Assembly (NCBI RefSeq): GCF_001562255.1
Contig: NZ_CP014301.1
Coordinates: 1,674,001-1,738,000, forward strand
DNA: 64,000 bases
Direction: 5' to 3'
From: Bosea sp. PAMC 26642
GTDB lineage: Bacteria > Pseudomonadota > Alphaproteobacteria > Rhizobiales > Beijerinckiaceae
Under the pieces are notes generated by a model, which worked only from the letters and a program-made list of their open reading frames with translations, was not told the DNA's origin and ran no database searches. Positions 17,627-26,151 of this stretch are shown piece by piece. Within the stretch, counting starts at the first letter, position 1; the number at the start of each line of letters is the position of its first letter. Position numbers and translations under genes: made by a program.

Positions 17627-18019
17627 TCAGCGAAACATCGCCGCGTAGCGCTCGCGATAGGCCCAGACCAGCAACCCACCGGTGACGATCAGGATGACTG
17701 CGACCGGGATGCCCTGCGGGTTGATCGCGAAATGGAACGCCACGATCACCGTCATCACCGGCGCGATCAGCGCCAGCCCGAAAGCCGGCACGATGTTCAG
17801 CAGAAGGCTCAGCGCCCCGGCGAGATTGACGGTCTTCAGCAGCGGCCAGAAGAAGCCGGAATTCTGCAGCGCCGCCTCGAAGACGAGGCCCCGCTCGCTG
17901 GTCGGGGGGTGGATCAGGTGAGCGCCTGTCGCCAGCCACCAGAAGCCATCGATGGCACTGACGAGGAAGAGAAGTCCGAGAACGGTGCGCGGCAGCGCCA
18001 CCATGAGAAAATTGCGCAT
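17627..18019 (-). CDS. DoxX-like membrane protein
   Basis: A 130-residue protein with four hydrophobic segments (about 5-25, 55-75, 78-98, 102-122) and the pattern LGLLFLVSAIDGFWWLATGA at the N-terminus, resembling small DoxX-family membrane proteins. Biochemical role is unknown. I chose the ATG at 18017-18019 (MRNFLMVALPRTVLG); a longer frame is arginine-rich and not membrane-like. It follows the UxaA/GarD-type gene by 91 bases on the same strand and may be cotranscribed. Confidence 0.65.
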   Translation of the reverse strand: MRNFLMVALPRTVLGLLFLVSAIDGFWWLATGAHLIHPPTSERGLVFEAALQNSGFFWPLLKTVNLAGALSLLLNIVPAFGLALIAPVMTVIVAFHFAINPQGIPVAVILIVTGGLLVWAYRERYAAMFR

Positions 18020-18110
18020 TGAAAACCTGTGAAGTGCCTGGGGAAGAACGGCCGGAGCGGCCGACCGCCGCCCCTTGGCGCCGGCAGAGCCGCTTTCGCG
18101 GCGACCGTCC

Positions 18111-19640
18111 TCACATCGTCGCGCCGATCTGCCAGGGCACGAACTCGGCATCGCCATAGCCCATCGCCTCGGATTTCGAATGCTCGCCCGAGGCCACGCG
18201 CAGCAGATAGTCGAAAATCTCCTTGCCCTTGTCCTCCAGCGTCACGCCGTCGAGGACATCGCCGCAATTGATGTCCATATCGTCGGTCTGCTTCAGATAC
18301 ATCGGGGTGTTGGTGGCGAGCTTGACCGAGGGCGTCGGCTTGCAGCCATAGGCCGAGCCGCGGCCGGTGGTGAAGGCCAGGATATTGGCGCCGCCCGCGA
18401 CCTGCCCCGTCGCCGAAACAGGATCGTAGCCCGGCGTGTCCATATAGACGAAGCCCTTCGACCGGACCGGCTCGGCATAGTGATAGACGGCGGCAAGCGT
18501 CTTGGTGCCGCCCTTGGCGGCCGCGCCCAGCGACTTCTCCAGGATGGTCGTGAGACCGCCGGCCTTGTTGCCGGGCGACGGGTTGTTGTTCATGTCCATC
18601 CGGGCGCGCGCCGTATAATCCTCCCACCACTTGATGATGCCGACGAGCTTTTCGCCGACCTCGCGGGTGGCGGCACGCCGCGTCAGCAGATGCTCGGCGC
18701 CGTAGATCTCCGGCGTCTCCGACAGGATCGCCGTCCCGCCATGCTCGACCAAGAGGTCGACGGCCTTGCCGAGCGCCGGATTGGCGGTAATGCCGGAATA
18801 GCCGTCCGAGCCGCCGCATTGCAGCGCGAGCATCAGCTCCGAGGCCGGCACCGTCTCGCGCACTGCGCGATTGGCGATCGGCAGCATCACCTTCAGCGCA
18901 TCGATACCGGCCGCGACCGCCTTGCGGGTGCCGCCGGTCTCCTGGATCGTCAGGGTGCGGAAGACGTCGCTCTCCTCGACGCCATAGGCCTCCTTCATCC
19001 GCTTGATCTGGAAACCCTCGCAGCCGAGCCCGACGACGAGGACGGCCGCCATGTTGGGGTTGCAGGCATAGCCCCAGGTGGTGCGCTTCAGCACCTCGAA
19101 GCTCTCGCCGTTGTAGTCGATGCCGCAACCGGTGCCGTGGGTCAGAGCGATCACGCCATCCACGTTCGGATAGTCGGCGAGCAACCCGGAACGCTTGACC
19201 TCCTCGGCCATGAAGCGCGCCGCGGAGGCCGAGCAGTTCACCGAGGTCAGGATGCCGACATAATTGCGCGTGCCGGCCTTGCCGTTTGCCCGGCGGAAGC
19301 CCTCGAAGGTCGCCTGCTGTTCGACCGGCAGCACGAATTCGGGCTTGGCCTCGGCGCAGAAGGCATAATCGCGCTCGAAAGCGTGGAAACCGGTATTGTG
19401 CTCATGCACCCATTCACCGGGCAGGATATCGACGGTGGCAAAGCCGATGATCTGGCCGAACTTGCGGATCGGCTCATCCTTGACGATCAGGCTGAGCGCC
19501 ATTTTGTGTCCACGCGGAATCCGCTTCAGCGCCGTCACCCCGGCAGCGGTGACGCCGAGGTCGATCGGATCGACCGCGACGGCGACATTGTCGATCGCGT
19601 TCAGCCTGAGGGTGCGTGGCGGCGTGATCTTGTCGAGCAT
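18111..19640 (-). CDS. UxaA/GarD family sugar-acid dehydratase
   Basis: A 509-residue dehydratase of the altronate/galactarate family, which converts sugar acids to 2-keto-3-deoxy acids. The N-terminal SAF domain (about 10-90) has the repeated ALKRIPRGHKMAL and GEWVHEHN patterns. The catalytic UxaA region from about 120 has NCSASAARFMAEE, THGTGCGIDYNGESFE, LQCGGSDGYSGITANPALG and TTGRGSAYGCKPTPSVK, with the metal/active cysteines conserved. Altronate and galactarate enzymes cannot be separated here. I used the ATG at 19638-19640 (MLDKITPPRTLRLN). No other hexuronate genes are adjacent apart from a downstream DoxX-like gene. Confidence 0.88.
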   Translation of the reverse strand: MLDKITPPRTLRLNAIDNVAVAVDPIDLGVTAAGVTALKRIPRGHKMALSLIVKDEPIRKFGQIIGFATVDILPGEWVHEHNTGFHAFERDYAFCAEAKPEFVLPVEQQATFEGFRRANGKAGTRNYVGILTSVNCSASAARFMAEEVKRSGLLADYPNVDGVIALTHGTGCGIDYNGESFEVLKRTTWGYACNPNMAAVLVVGLGCEGFQIKRMKEAYGVEESDVFRTLTIQETGGTRKAVAAGIDALKVMLPIANRAVRETVPASELMLALQCGGSDGYSGITANPALGKAVDLLVEHGGTAILSETPEIYGAEHLLTRRAATREVGEKLVGIIKWWEDYTARARMDMNNNPSPGNKAGGLTTILEKSLGAAAKGGTKTLAAVYHYAEPVRSKGFVYMDTPGYDPVSATGQVAGGANILAFTTGRGSAYGCKPTPSVKLATNTPMYLKQTDDMDINCGDVLDGVTLEDKGKEIFDYLLRVASGEHSKSEAMGYGDAEFVPWQIGATM

Positions 19641-19763
19641 GGGAAACCATTGGCTTGAGCACCGCGGAGGCCGCAGCAAACTAACTAAGCAATGCGCCTC
19701 CCGGCGTCAGTTTTCAATCGGTTGAAACGACAGCCTGCCCTGCGGGTACCATCCGCAACGAAA

Positions 19764-19787
19764 AAGCCCGGCCAGACGGCCGGGCTT
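19764..19787 (-). terminator. Rho-independent terminator of the phasin gene
   Basis: AAGCCCGGCC and GGCCGGGCTT form a perfect ten-base-pair stem with the loop AGAC. On the minus strand it continues into TTTCG, making a five-T run with the stem's end. It lies about 65 bases past the phasin stop codon. Confidence 0.9.
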
Positions 19788-19854
19788 CTCGTATGACACA
19801 ACGCAACATCGGGAGCCTGTCGCCGCCGGCGGGCGGCGCGGGCTTCCGTCTAGA

Positions 19855-20196
19855 TCACTTGGTGGCCGGAACGGCCTTGGCGACGATGCCTTCGAACGGC
19901 TTGTAGGCGTCCTTGGCCAGGGCCTGGTAAAGCTCGCCCATCTTCGTCATCTGGGCAACGGCGCCCTCGAAAGCGGTCTTGACGTAGTCGGTCTGGATCT
20001 CGAGCGCCTTGTCGAGGGTCTTGACGCCAGCGAGCTTCTCGATGGTCGCGGTGCCGGCCTCGAAGGACTTCTTGGCGTAATCGGTGGCCTCGACGGCGAT
20101 GCTCTGCACGCCCTTGGAGGTGACGCCGAAGGCCTTCAGGGCCGCATCGACGTTCTCTTTGGAGGCCTTCTGGATCGTCTCGAACTGCTGGATCAT
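19855..20196 (-). CDS. Phasin family protein (PHA granule-associated)
   Basis: A 113-residue, largely helical amphipathic protein of the phasin family, which coats polyhydroxyalkanoate granules. It has the family features FETIQKASKENVDAALKAF near the start, then a heptad-rich helix (AVEATDYAKKSFEAGTATIEKL, in two parts) and TDYVKTAFEGAVAQMTKMGELY. The final KAVPATK is typical. It is transcribed alone, with its own upstream region and a strong terminator. Phasin genes are commonly under PhaR control; candidate sites upstream are listed separately. No PHA synthesis genes are in the window. Confidence 0.9.
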   Translation of the reverse strand: MIQQFETIQKASKENVDAALKAFGVTSKGVQSIAVEATDYAKKSFEAGTATIEKLAGVKTLDKALEIQTDYVKTAFEGAVAQMTKMGELYQALAKDAYKPFEGIVAKAVPATK

Positions 20197-20304
20197 GTTT
20201 CTTCCCTCGGCACCGTGATGCCGCCTCTGGTGACGAGCCCATGCGGGCCCAGGTTTCTCGTCCCAAGGTCGGATGAAGAGGTCATCACCGGGACTGCTTT
20301 GATA

Positions 20305-20356
20305 TTGTGCACCGCAACATAAATGTCAAGGCGACATTGCGATGCACCCAACGCAA
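20305..20356 (-). promoter_or_regulatory. TGC-rich repeated motif upstream of phasin
   Basis: TTGTGCACCGCAACAT (20305-20320) and ATTGCGATGCACCCAACGC (20336-20354) share TGCAC and GCAAC-type elements about 110-160 bases before the phasin start. PhaR repressors in alphaproteobacteria bind TGC/GCA-rich sites, so this is a reasonable candidate operator. The match is by eye only. Confidence 0.3.
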
Positions 20357-20384
20357 AAGGTTCAGGAGTGGACCTTCGCGATCT

Positions 20385-20400
20385 TTAACGGCTCCGTAAC
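20385..20400 (+). promoter_or_regulatory. Near-consensus CtrA box upstream of dacC-like gene
   Basis: TTAACGGCTCCGTAAC fits the alphaproteobacterial CtrA pattern TTAA-N7-TTAA except for one base in the second half (GTAA). It is 94 bases before the start of the carboxypeptidase. A one-mismatch site is expected by chance now and then, so this is tentative. Confidence 0.25.
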
Positions 20401-20493
20401 TGCATTCCCCTAGCCTCCCTCACTGTGTCCTGAACGCCACGCTTCGAGAGGCGGGATGGACCAGGGACACGCGTTTTAGTTGAGGCGGGTTGC

Positions 20494-22188
20494 ATGGCTT
20501 TTGGTTGCGTTGGTTCCCGGCGCGCGCGGATTCGTGCGTTTGTCGGCCTGATCGGTGTCGTCGCGATCGCGCTCAGCGTGGCCGCGTCTCCGGCGGAGGC
20601 GGCGCGCAAGAAGCGGCGCCATGTCGGCGGCGGCTATGCCCCGCCCTATGCCGCGATGGTCGTGGACGTGAAGAGCGGCCGCACTTTGCACGCCGTCAAC
20701 GAGGATGCGCCGCGCATCCCGGCTTCGATCACCAAGGTGATGACGCTTTATCTCCTGTTCGAGCAGCTCGAGCGCGGTAAGTTCAACATGAACTCGGAGT
20801 TGACCGTCTCGGCCAACGCCGCCCGCGAATCCCCCTCCAAGATAGGCTTCAAGCCGGGCGAGACGATCGAGGTACGCGACGCAATCCTCGCCATCGTGAC
20901 CAAATCCGCCAATGATGTCGCGACCGCGATCGGCGAGAACATCGCCGGCTCCGAGGATGATTTCGCCCGGATGATGACCAGCCGCGCGCGTTCACTCGGC
21001 ATGCGCAACACCAGTTTCTACAATGCCCATGGCCTGCCGCATAACCCGCCCAACATCACGACGGCGCACGACCTGACCATTCTCGCCCGCGCCATCCAGG
21101 AGCGCTTCCCGCGCTATTACCCGATGTTCTCGACGCGGGTGTTCAACTATGCCGGCGGCGCCTATCGCAACCACAACAAGCTGCTCGGCCGCATCGAGGG
21201 CGTGGACGGCATCAAGACCGGCTACACCAACCTGTCGGGCTTCAACCTGATGACCTCGGCCAAGGCCGATGGCCGCCACATCGTCTCCGTCGTGCTCGGC
21301 GGCCGCTCCGGCGCCTCGCGTGACAAGATCATGGCCGATCTCGTCGTCGCCAGCCTGCCCCGCGCCGCCACCAGCGGCCGCGCCTCCACCCAGATCGCCG
21401 AAGCGCCCGAGCCCGAGGAACGTCCGCGCCAGGCCGCTCCGGTCGCGGCGGCCCCGCAGCCGGTCGCCGTCGCCGCCATCGAGCCCGCTCCGCTGCCGGT
21501 GCCGCGTCCCCGCATCGAGCAGGCACCTCAGCTTCCCGCCGCCGCCCGCGCCTATGCGGCCCCGGCTGCGCCGACCACGACTCCGATCGCCCCGCCGCGT
21601 CCGCTGAACGCTGCCCCGCAGCAGTTGCAGCTCTCCGGCGTGCGCCCCGTCACCGCGACGACGACGCCCTCGGCCATGCGCTGGTCGATCGGCGCGCCTG
21701 CCGCCGACGGCAAGATCCTGCGCCCGCCGGCCAATGTCGACGTCACCTCGTCGATCGCCAGAGTCGCGGAGCCGGAGGAGAAGACTGCCGCGCCCGCTCC
21801 CGAGCACAAGATCGAACTGCGCAAGCCCGAGATGGCCCCCGCCATCGCCGAGAAGAAGCCGGAGAGCGGCATCACCACGCTCGCCAAGGCCGCCGCCGAT
21901 ACAAAGGCCAGCGACGCCCGCAGCGCAGCAGTCGTCCCGACCGGCAGGTGGATCATCCAGCTCGGTGCCACCGATGATGAGGCCAAGGCCAAGGACATTC
22001 TGGTCCGCGCCCGCGCCAAGGCCTCGGGTCCGCTCGCCGACGCCTCGGGCTTCACCGAGAAGGTCGAGAAGGGCGGCTCCACCCTGTTCCGCGCCCGCTT
22101 TGCCGGCTTCGAGGACCCCAAGGACGCCGAGAAGGCCTGCGCCAGGCTCAAGCGCGACGGCTTCGCCTGCTTCGCCACCCGCAGCTGA
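20494..22188 (+). CDS. D-alanyl-D-alanine carboxypeptidase with C-terminal SPOR domain
   Basis: A low-molecular-weight penicillin-binding protein (peptidase S11, DacC/DacA-like) that trims stem pentapeptides in the periplasm. The 564-residue precursor has a signal peptide ending at SPAEAA (about 37). The active-site triad is Ser78-Ile-Thr-Lys81, Ser138-Ala-Asn140 and Lys241-Thr-Gly243. A Pro/Ala-rich linker (about 300-480) replaces the usual membrane anchor and leads to a SPOR domain (about 485-563, WIIQLGATDDEAKAKDIL to GFACFATRS) that should bind septal peptidoglycan. This fusion is common in Rhizobiales. The ATG at 20494 gives a good signal peptide with an SRRARIR n-region. Confidence 0.93.
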   Translation: MAFGCVGSRRARIRAFVGLIGVVAIALSVAASPAEAARKKRRHVGGGYAPPYAAMVVDVKSGRTLHAVNEDAPRIPASITKVMTLYLLFEQLERGKFNMNSELTVSANAARESPSKIGFKPGETIEVRDAILAIVTKSANDVATAIGENIAGSEDDFARMMTSRARSLGMRNTSFYNAHGLPHNPPNITTAHDLTILARAIQERFPRYYPMFSTRVFNYAGGAYRNHNKLLGRIEGVDGIKTGYTNLSGFNLMTSAKADGRHIVSVVLGGRSGASRDKIMADLVVASLPRAATSGRASTQIAEAPEPEERPRQAAPVAAAPQPVAVAAIEPAPLPVPRPRIEQAPQLPAAARAYAAPAAPTTTPIAPPRPLNAAPQQLQLSGVRPVTATTTPSAMRWSIGAPAADGKILRPPANVDVTSSIARVAEPEEKTAAPAPEHKIELRKPEMAPAIAEKKPESGITTLAKAAADTKASDARSAAVVPTGRWIIQLGATDDEAKAKDILVRARAKASGPLADASGFTEKVEKGGSTLFRARFAGFEDPKDAEKACARLKRDGFACFATRS

Positions 22189-22237
22189 CCAACGGAAAGG
22201 ATCGCAGCCATGACACTCCAGCCGCACACCTTTCCCC

Positions 22238-22277
22238 AAGCCTCCGGCTCACTTCAGCAAGCCTCGGGCTCACTTCA
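22238..22277. repeat. 21-bp tandem duplication at convergent gene ends
   Basis: AAGCCTCCGGCTCACTTCA (22238-22256) is followed at a 21-base offset by AAGCCTCGGGCTCACTTCA (22259-22277), one mismatch. The second unit contains the stop codon of the J-domain gene, so the duplication probably copied its 3' end. Confidence 0.8.
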
Positions 22278-22983
22278 AAAGGACGTCCTTGGCCTGGTTG
22301 ACGCGGGCAGCAAGGCCGCTGGTGCCGCCGGCATCCGGATGGATGCGCTTCATCAAGGCCCGATGGGCCTCGCGGACCGCCTGCTCGCCCGCCCCCGGCT
22401 GAAGCCCCAGGATCTCGTAGGCCTCCTGCTGCGGCATCGCGCCCGTGCCCGGCGCGCGTCCCTGCCCCGTGTCGCCGTGACCGTCTGCGTGTTCACGCCA
22501 GCCGGGCGTCCGGCGGTCGAGATAAGCCTCTAGCAGCCGCGCGCCCTCCGGGTCGCCGGCAAGGCATTCGCGCATCAGCAAGCCGAGCTCCGGCAGGTCG
22601 AGCGCGTCCAGTTGGCGCCCCGCAAAGCTGCCGGCGACGGCCTTGCCGGTCATGCCGCCGCTGTCATGGTCGAGTTCCAGCTCCAGCAGCGCCGAGACCA
22701 CCTTCGAGCGGGCGCCGGGCGTCTCGACCTTGCCGCCGCCCCAGGGAAAACGCATTCCACCCGGCCCATAGGCGCTCCAGCCCAGCAGCCAGGCGCCGAG
22801 ACCGCCCACGAACACCGCCATGTCCAGCCGCCCGCGCAGCATCAAAACCGCCGCGACACCCAGCGACAGCACGCCGCCGCCGGTCTTGAGAACCTTGGCG
22901 AGCAGCTTCGGGTTCGTGCCCGCAAACAGCTTCGAAACCCACCAGACCAGGATCGCGACGCAGATCCCATAGAGCAGCGTCAC
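22270..22983 (-). CDS. Membrane-anchored J-domain protein (DjlA-like)
   Basis: A 237-residue protein with two N-terminal hydrophobic segments (about 3-20 and 36-70), a cytoplasmic middle resembling the TerB-like/DjlA linker (SALLELELDHDSGGMTGK), and a C-terminal J-domain with the HPD motif at 215-217 (RIHPDAGG). J-domains stimulate the ATPase of DnaK, so this probably recruits DnaK to the membrane. Its start overlaps the stop of the VWA-like gene upstream by four bases, so the two are coupled. The pairing suggests a shared, undetermined role. The stop codon lies in a tandem duplication. Confidence 0.82.
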   Translation of the reverse strand: MTLLYGICVAILVWWVSKLFAGTNPKLLAKVLKTGGGVLSLGVAAVLMLRGRLDMAVFVGGLGAWLLGWSAYGPGGMRFPWGGGKVETPGARSKVVSALLELELDHDSGGMTGKAVAGSFAGRQLDALDLPELGLLMRECLAGDPEGARLLEAYLDRRTPGWREHADGHGDTGQGRAPGTGAMPQQEAYEILGLQPGAGEQAVREAHRALMKRIHPDAGGTSGLAARVNQAKDVLLK

Positions 22984-23726
22984 CGGCGGCCTCCATCCAT
23001 CGCGGCGAGCAGGCCCTTCGCGACGGGACTGCCGCCCGCGAGCCGGAGCAGCGCCTCGCGCCCGCCGCTGGCATAGGCCGCGGCCCCGCGCAGCAGGTTC
23101 AGGAGCGAGTCGGGCGCCGCCGCGTCGAATCGCGCATGCGCCCCGCCGGTCAGCCGCGCCATCGTCGCAAACGCTTGGCCGGCGGCAGCGTCATGCCCCT
23201 CCTGGAACAGGAACCCGCGGATGCCGCGCAGGCCGAGTTCGCCGGCCAGCGCCGCAAGCTGGTCGACATCCTCCTCCATCGCATCGCCGACGAAGACGAA
23301 GGCGCGCACCGGCACCGTCTTCGCCTCGTCGCGGACATGCCTGAGCACGCGCGCGATCTGCGTCTGCCCGCCCTCGCAAGCGATGCCGCGCATCAGCCCG
23401 TTCAACCGCTGCGGTTCGCCGATCCAGCCCGAGGCGCGGCACTCCATCAATCCGCGGAAATAGACCAGCTGCACAGCGAGCCCGCCGCTCGCGGCCGCCA
23501 CCTCGAACATGCGCGCCTGCAGCGAGCAGGCGAGATCCCAGGTCGGCTGCCGGCTCATCGTCGCGTCGAGCGCGAAGACGAGCCGCCCCGCCTGCCCGCT
23601 GGCCAGCGGCGCGAGCTGCTTCGCCGCGCCGAGAAACCGGTCGATCTCGCCGGGGGCGGAACGGCCTGCAGTGGCAGGTGCGTTCCCAGCCGCCTTCTGG
23701 ACGGCCCTGTCGGTCTTGTCGTTCAT
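22980..23726 (-). CDS. VWA-like protein coupled to the J-domain gene
   Basis: A 248-residue protein that looks like a von Willebrand A fold. RLVFALDATMSRQPTWDLA has the MIDAS-like Asp54-x-Thr56-x-Ser58 on the first strand, and later strands are VQLVYFRG and RAFVFVGDAMEEDVDQLA. The VGDAMEED segment gives a possible further metal-coordinating acid. No signal peptide or membrane segment is visible, so it is probably cytoplasmic. I chose the ATG at 23724-23726 (MNDKTDRAVQKAAG). It overlaps the J-domain gene by four bases and diverges from panC. I recognise the fold, not the function. Confidence 0.7.
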   Translation of the reverse strand: MNDKTDRAVQKAAGNAPATAGRSAPGEIDRFLGAAKQLAPLASGQAGRLVFALDATMSRQPTWDLACSLQARMFEVAAASGGLAVQLVYFRGLMECRASGWIGEPQRLNGLMRGIACEGGQTQIARVLRHVRDEAKTVPVRAFVFVGDAMEEDVDQLAALAGELGLRGIRGFLFQEGHDAAAGQAFATMARLTGGAHARFDAAAPDSLLNLLRGAAAYASGGREALLRLAGGSPVAKGLLAAMDGGRR

Positions 23727-23790
23727 GCATCTGATATTGGCCATTGCCCGGGCATTTGCTACCCGTCCGCGCAATGGGAGTGCACGCGCA

Positions 23791-24639
23791 ATGACGCAGG
23801 TCGCAATATTCGAAACCGTTTCCGCCATGCGCGCCGCCGTCGCGGGCTGGCACGCAGCTGGGGAAAAGGTCGCATTGGTGCCCACCATGGGCGCGCTGCA
23901 CGCGGGCCACATCGCGCTGGTCACGGAAGCGCAGCGCCATGCCCGCCGCGTCATCGTCTCGATCTTCGTCAACCCGACGCAGTTCGCCCCGCACGAGGAC
24001 TTCAAGAAATACCCGCGCACCTTCGACAACGACCGCGCCCTGTTGGCCGAGGCGAACGCCGACGCGATCTTCTACCCCTCCGTCGAGGAGATGTATCCGG
24101 CCGGCTTTGCCACGCGCATCCTGCTGCTCGGCCCCGCCGCCGTCGGCCTCGACGACCGGTTCCGCCCGACCCATTTCGAGGGCGTCGCCACGGTTTGCTG
24201 CAAGCTCTTTACCCAGTCGCGCGCCGACTATGCCGTCTTCGGCGAGAAGGACTATCAGCAGCTCAAGGTGGTGACGCGCATGGCCGCCGATCTCGACCTC
24301 GGCATCGAGATCGTCCCGTTGCCGACCTTCCGCGAGCCCGACGGCCTCGCCATGTCCTCGCGCAACCGCTACCTCTCGGCGGAGGATCGCGAGCGCGCCC
24401 CGTTGCTGCACAAGGTCATGCAGGAACTGGCCGCCCGCCTGCGCAACGGCGAGGATTTGTTCAAGGCCGTGGCCGAGGCGCAAGGCGAGATCATTTCGGC
24501 CGGCTTCGAACTCGATTACCTCGAAGCCCGCCACACCCAGACGCTCGCACCGGTCACCGGCCTCGGCGACGGGCCCGTCCGGCTGCTGGTGGCGGCAAGG
24601 CTCGGCGCGACACGACTGATCGACAATATCGCGGTGTGA
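23791..24639 (+). CDS. panC: Pantothenate synthetase
   Basis: PanC joins pantoate and beta-alanine using ATP, the last step of pantothenate synthesis. The 282-residue protein has the HIGH-like ATP motif PTMGALHAGH (about 31-40), then SIFVNPTQFAP and the pantoate-binding FGEKDYQQLKVV, followed by the KMSKS-like MSSRNRYLSAEDR. The start at 23791 (MTQVAIFETVSAMRAAV) gives the normal length; longer frames run into the divergent VWA-like gene. panB is not next to it. A palindromic repeat follows the stop. Confidence 0.96.
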   Translation: MTQVAIFETVSAMRAAVAGWHAAGEKVALVPTMGALHAGHIALVTEAQRHARRVIVSIFVNPTQFAPHEDFKKYPRTFDNDRALLAEANADAIFYPSVEEMYPAGFATRILLLGPAAVGLDDRFRPTHFEGVATVCCKLFTQSRADYAVFGEKDYQQLKVVTRMAADLDLGIEIVPLPTFREPDGLAMSSRNRYLSAEDRERAPLLHKVMQELAARLRNGEDLFKAVAEAQGEIISAGFELDYLEARHTQTLAPVTGLGDGPVRLLVAARLGATRLIDNIAV

Positions 24640-24661
24640 GCGGGCATCGACCGCTCCAGAG

Positions 24662-24783
24662 GCGCCGTCATTCCGGACAAGCCGCGATAGCGGCGCCGAT
24701 CCGGAATCCATGCCGGAACGCCCGGTTTCAAGGCTCGGGCATGGATTCCGGGTCTTCGCTTCGCTGCGCCCGGAATGACGGCG
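24662..24783. repeat. Family A palindromic repeat, panC/DUF1489 junction
   Basis: A complete copy of about 120 bp between convergent genes. The arms start GCCGTCATTCCGGACAAGCC and end TGCGCCCGGAATGACGGC, around paired GGAATCCATGCC and GGCATGGATTCC-like half-sites. Confidence 0.92.
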
Positions 24784-24794
24784 CGGAGAGGCCG

Positions 24795-25232
24795 CTACAG
24801 CAACCCCAGCTCCGCCAGCTCCCGCCGCATCGCCTCCGCCATCACGCCCAGATCGCTGCCGCGCTCGGCCAGATCCTTCGGCTTGTCGGCGTCGGCCAGA
24901 TAGCGCCAGCCCTGGAACGGCCGGCACGGACGTGGCGCAACCGGGACCACCACCGGCTCCAGCACGAGATGGCAGCGGCCGATGCCGTCCGCATCGGTGA
25001 AGGGCCGGACCGCCGTCAGCTTCTGCCGCGCCGAGACCTGGCCCTTGATCACCCAGTAGAGCGAGCCCTCGTCCATCAGCTCGTCGAGGCGCTTGGGCAC
25101 CATGCGGGTGGTGTGCGTCTGCTCCTCGGGCCGGCCCATGCGCCGGCGCATCAGCATCTGCTCCTCGATCCACTCCTCGAGGTCGGCGATCGATTCGGCT
25201 CCGACGCAGAGCTTGAGCATGTGAAGCGGCAT
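24795..25232 (-). CDS. DUF1489 family protein
   Basis: A 145-residue protein of the uncharacterised DUF1489 family (COG5458), found mostly in alphaproteobacteria. Family features are the start MPLHMLKLCVGAESIADLE, then THTTRMVPKRLDELMDEGSLYWVIKGQ (in successive blocks) and RPFQGWRYL near the end. There is no signal peptide or membrane segment. The ATG at 25230-25232 is the family start. The gene ends by a palindromic repeat and is divergent from the SDR gene. Its function is unknown. Confidence 0.88.
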   Translation of the reverse strand: MPLHMLKLCVGAESIADLEEWIEEQMLMRRRMGRPEEQTHTTRMVPKRLDELMDEGSLYWVIKGQVSARQKLTAVRPFTDADGIGRCHLVLEPVVVPVAPRPCRPFQGWRYLADADKPKDLAERGSDLGVMAEAMRRELAELGLL

Positions 25233-25366
25233 GGCCGGCAATCTAGTGCGGCCCGGGCGAGCCTGCCAGCACCGGCAGCGCTTCTCCACAGGCCGCCTCT
25301 CGGATAGCGGGGGTGACGACGCCGCGCCGAAGCCCTAATCCAGACGCGACACACCGGAGAAAACCC

Positions 25367-26146
25367 ATGCACGGACTTGCAGGCAAGGCCATCCTCGTCA
25401 CCGGCTCCTCCTCCGGCATCGGTTACGCGATGGCGCAGCGGCTGGTCGCCGAGGGAGCGAAGGTGCTCGTTCATGGCCGCGACGAAGCGGAGGTCGCCGC
25501 CGCCTGTGCCGCACTCGGTGCATCCACCGCACCCACCACCGGCGATCTCACGGATCCCGCCACGGCCCAGGCCCTGGTCGATGCCACCGTCGCTGCCTTC
25601 GGCCGCATCGACGGGCTGGTCAACAATGCCGGCATCTATCCGCGCGGCGTGCTCGGCGAAACCACGGCCGCCTTCTTCGACCATGTCTTCGCAATCAACA
25701 CCCGCGCGCCGCTGCTCTGCGCCGAGGCCGCGATCCGCGCCTTCCGCCTACAGAAATCGGGCGGCGCCATCGTCACCGTTGGCTCGATCAACGCCTGGTG
25801 CGGCCAGTCGAACCTAACCGTCTATTCGATGTCGAAGGGCGCGCTGATGACGATGACGCGCAACATCGCCAATCAACTCGGCCGCGAGAAGATCCGGGCC
25901 AACCAGCTCAATGTCGGCTGGACCTTCACCGCCAACGAGGACGCCACGCAGCAGCGCGAGGGCAGGAAGCCCGGCTGGGAAAAGCATGTCCCGCTCGAAT
26001 TCGCCCCGACCGGCCGCATCATGCAGCCCGAGGAGGTCGCCGCCCATACCGCCTTCTGGCTCTCCGACGACAGCGCCCCGGTCTCGGGCCAGATCTACGA
26101 AGTCGAGCAGTTTCCGGTCATCGGGCGCGGACGAACGGCGGATTGA
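25367..26146 (+). CDS. Short-chain dehydrogenase/reductase
   Basis: A classical SDR of 259 residues using NAD(P)H. The Rossmann glycine motif is TGSSSGIG (12-19), the structural NNAG is at 86-89, and the catalytic set is Ser140, Tyr153 and Lys157 (YSMSK). An Arg at position 38 after the second strand (HGRDE) hints at NADPH preference, which is inference. The C-terminus GQIYEVEQFPVIG is usual for the family. The substrate is unknown. The start at 25367 is preceded by CCGGAGAA, a reasonable ribosome-binding site. A family B repeat follows the stop. Confidence 0.88.
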   Translation: MHGLAGKAILVTGSSSGIGYAMAQRLVAEGAKVLVHGRDEAEVAAACAALGASTAPTTGDLTDPATAQALVDATVAAFGRIDGLVNNAGIYPRGVLGETTAAFFDHVFAINTRAPLLCAEAAIRAFRLQKSGGAIVTVGSINAWCGQSNLTVYSMSKGALMTMTRNIANQLGREKIRANQLNVGWTFTANEDATQQREGRKPGWEKHVPLEFAPTGRIMQPEEVAAHTAFWLSDDSAPVSGQIYEVEQFPVIGRGRTAD

Positions 26147-26151
26147 GCGGC

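Noticed and set aside
23136..25307. Plus- and minus-strand long frames around the VWA-like gene and panC
   Set aside because: They span several real genes on both strands and contain repeat-derived peptide; no conserved motifs.
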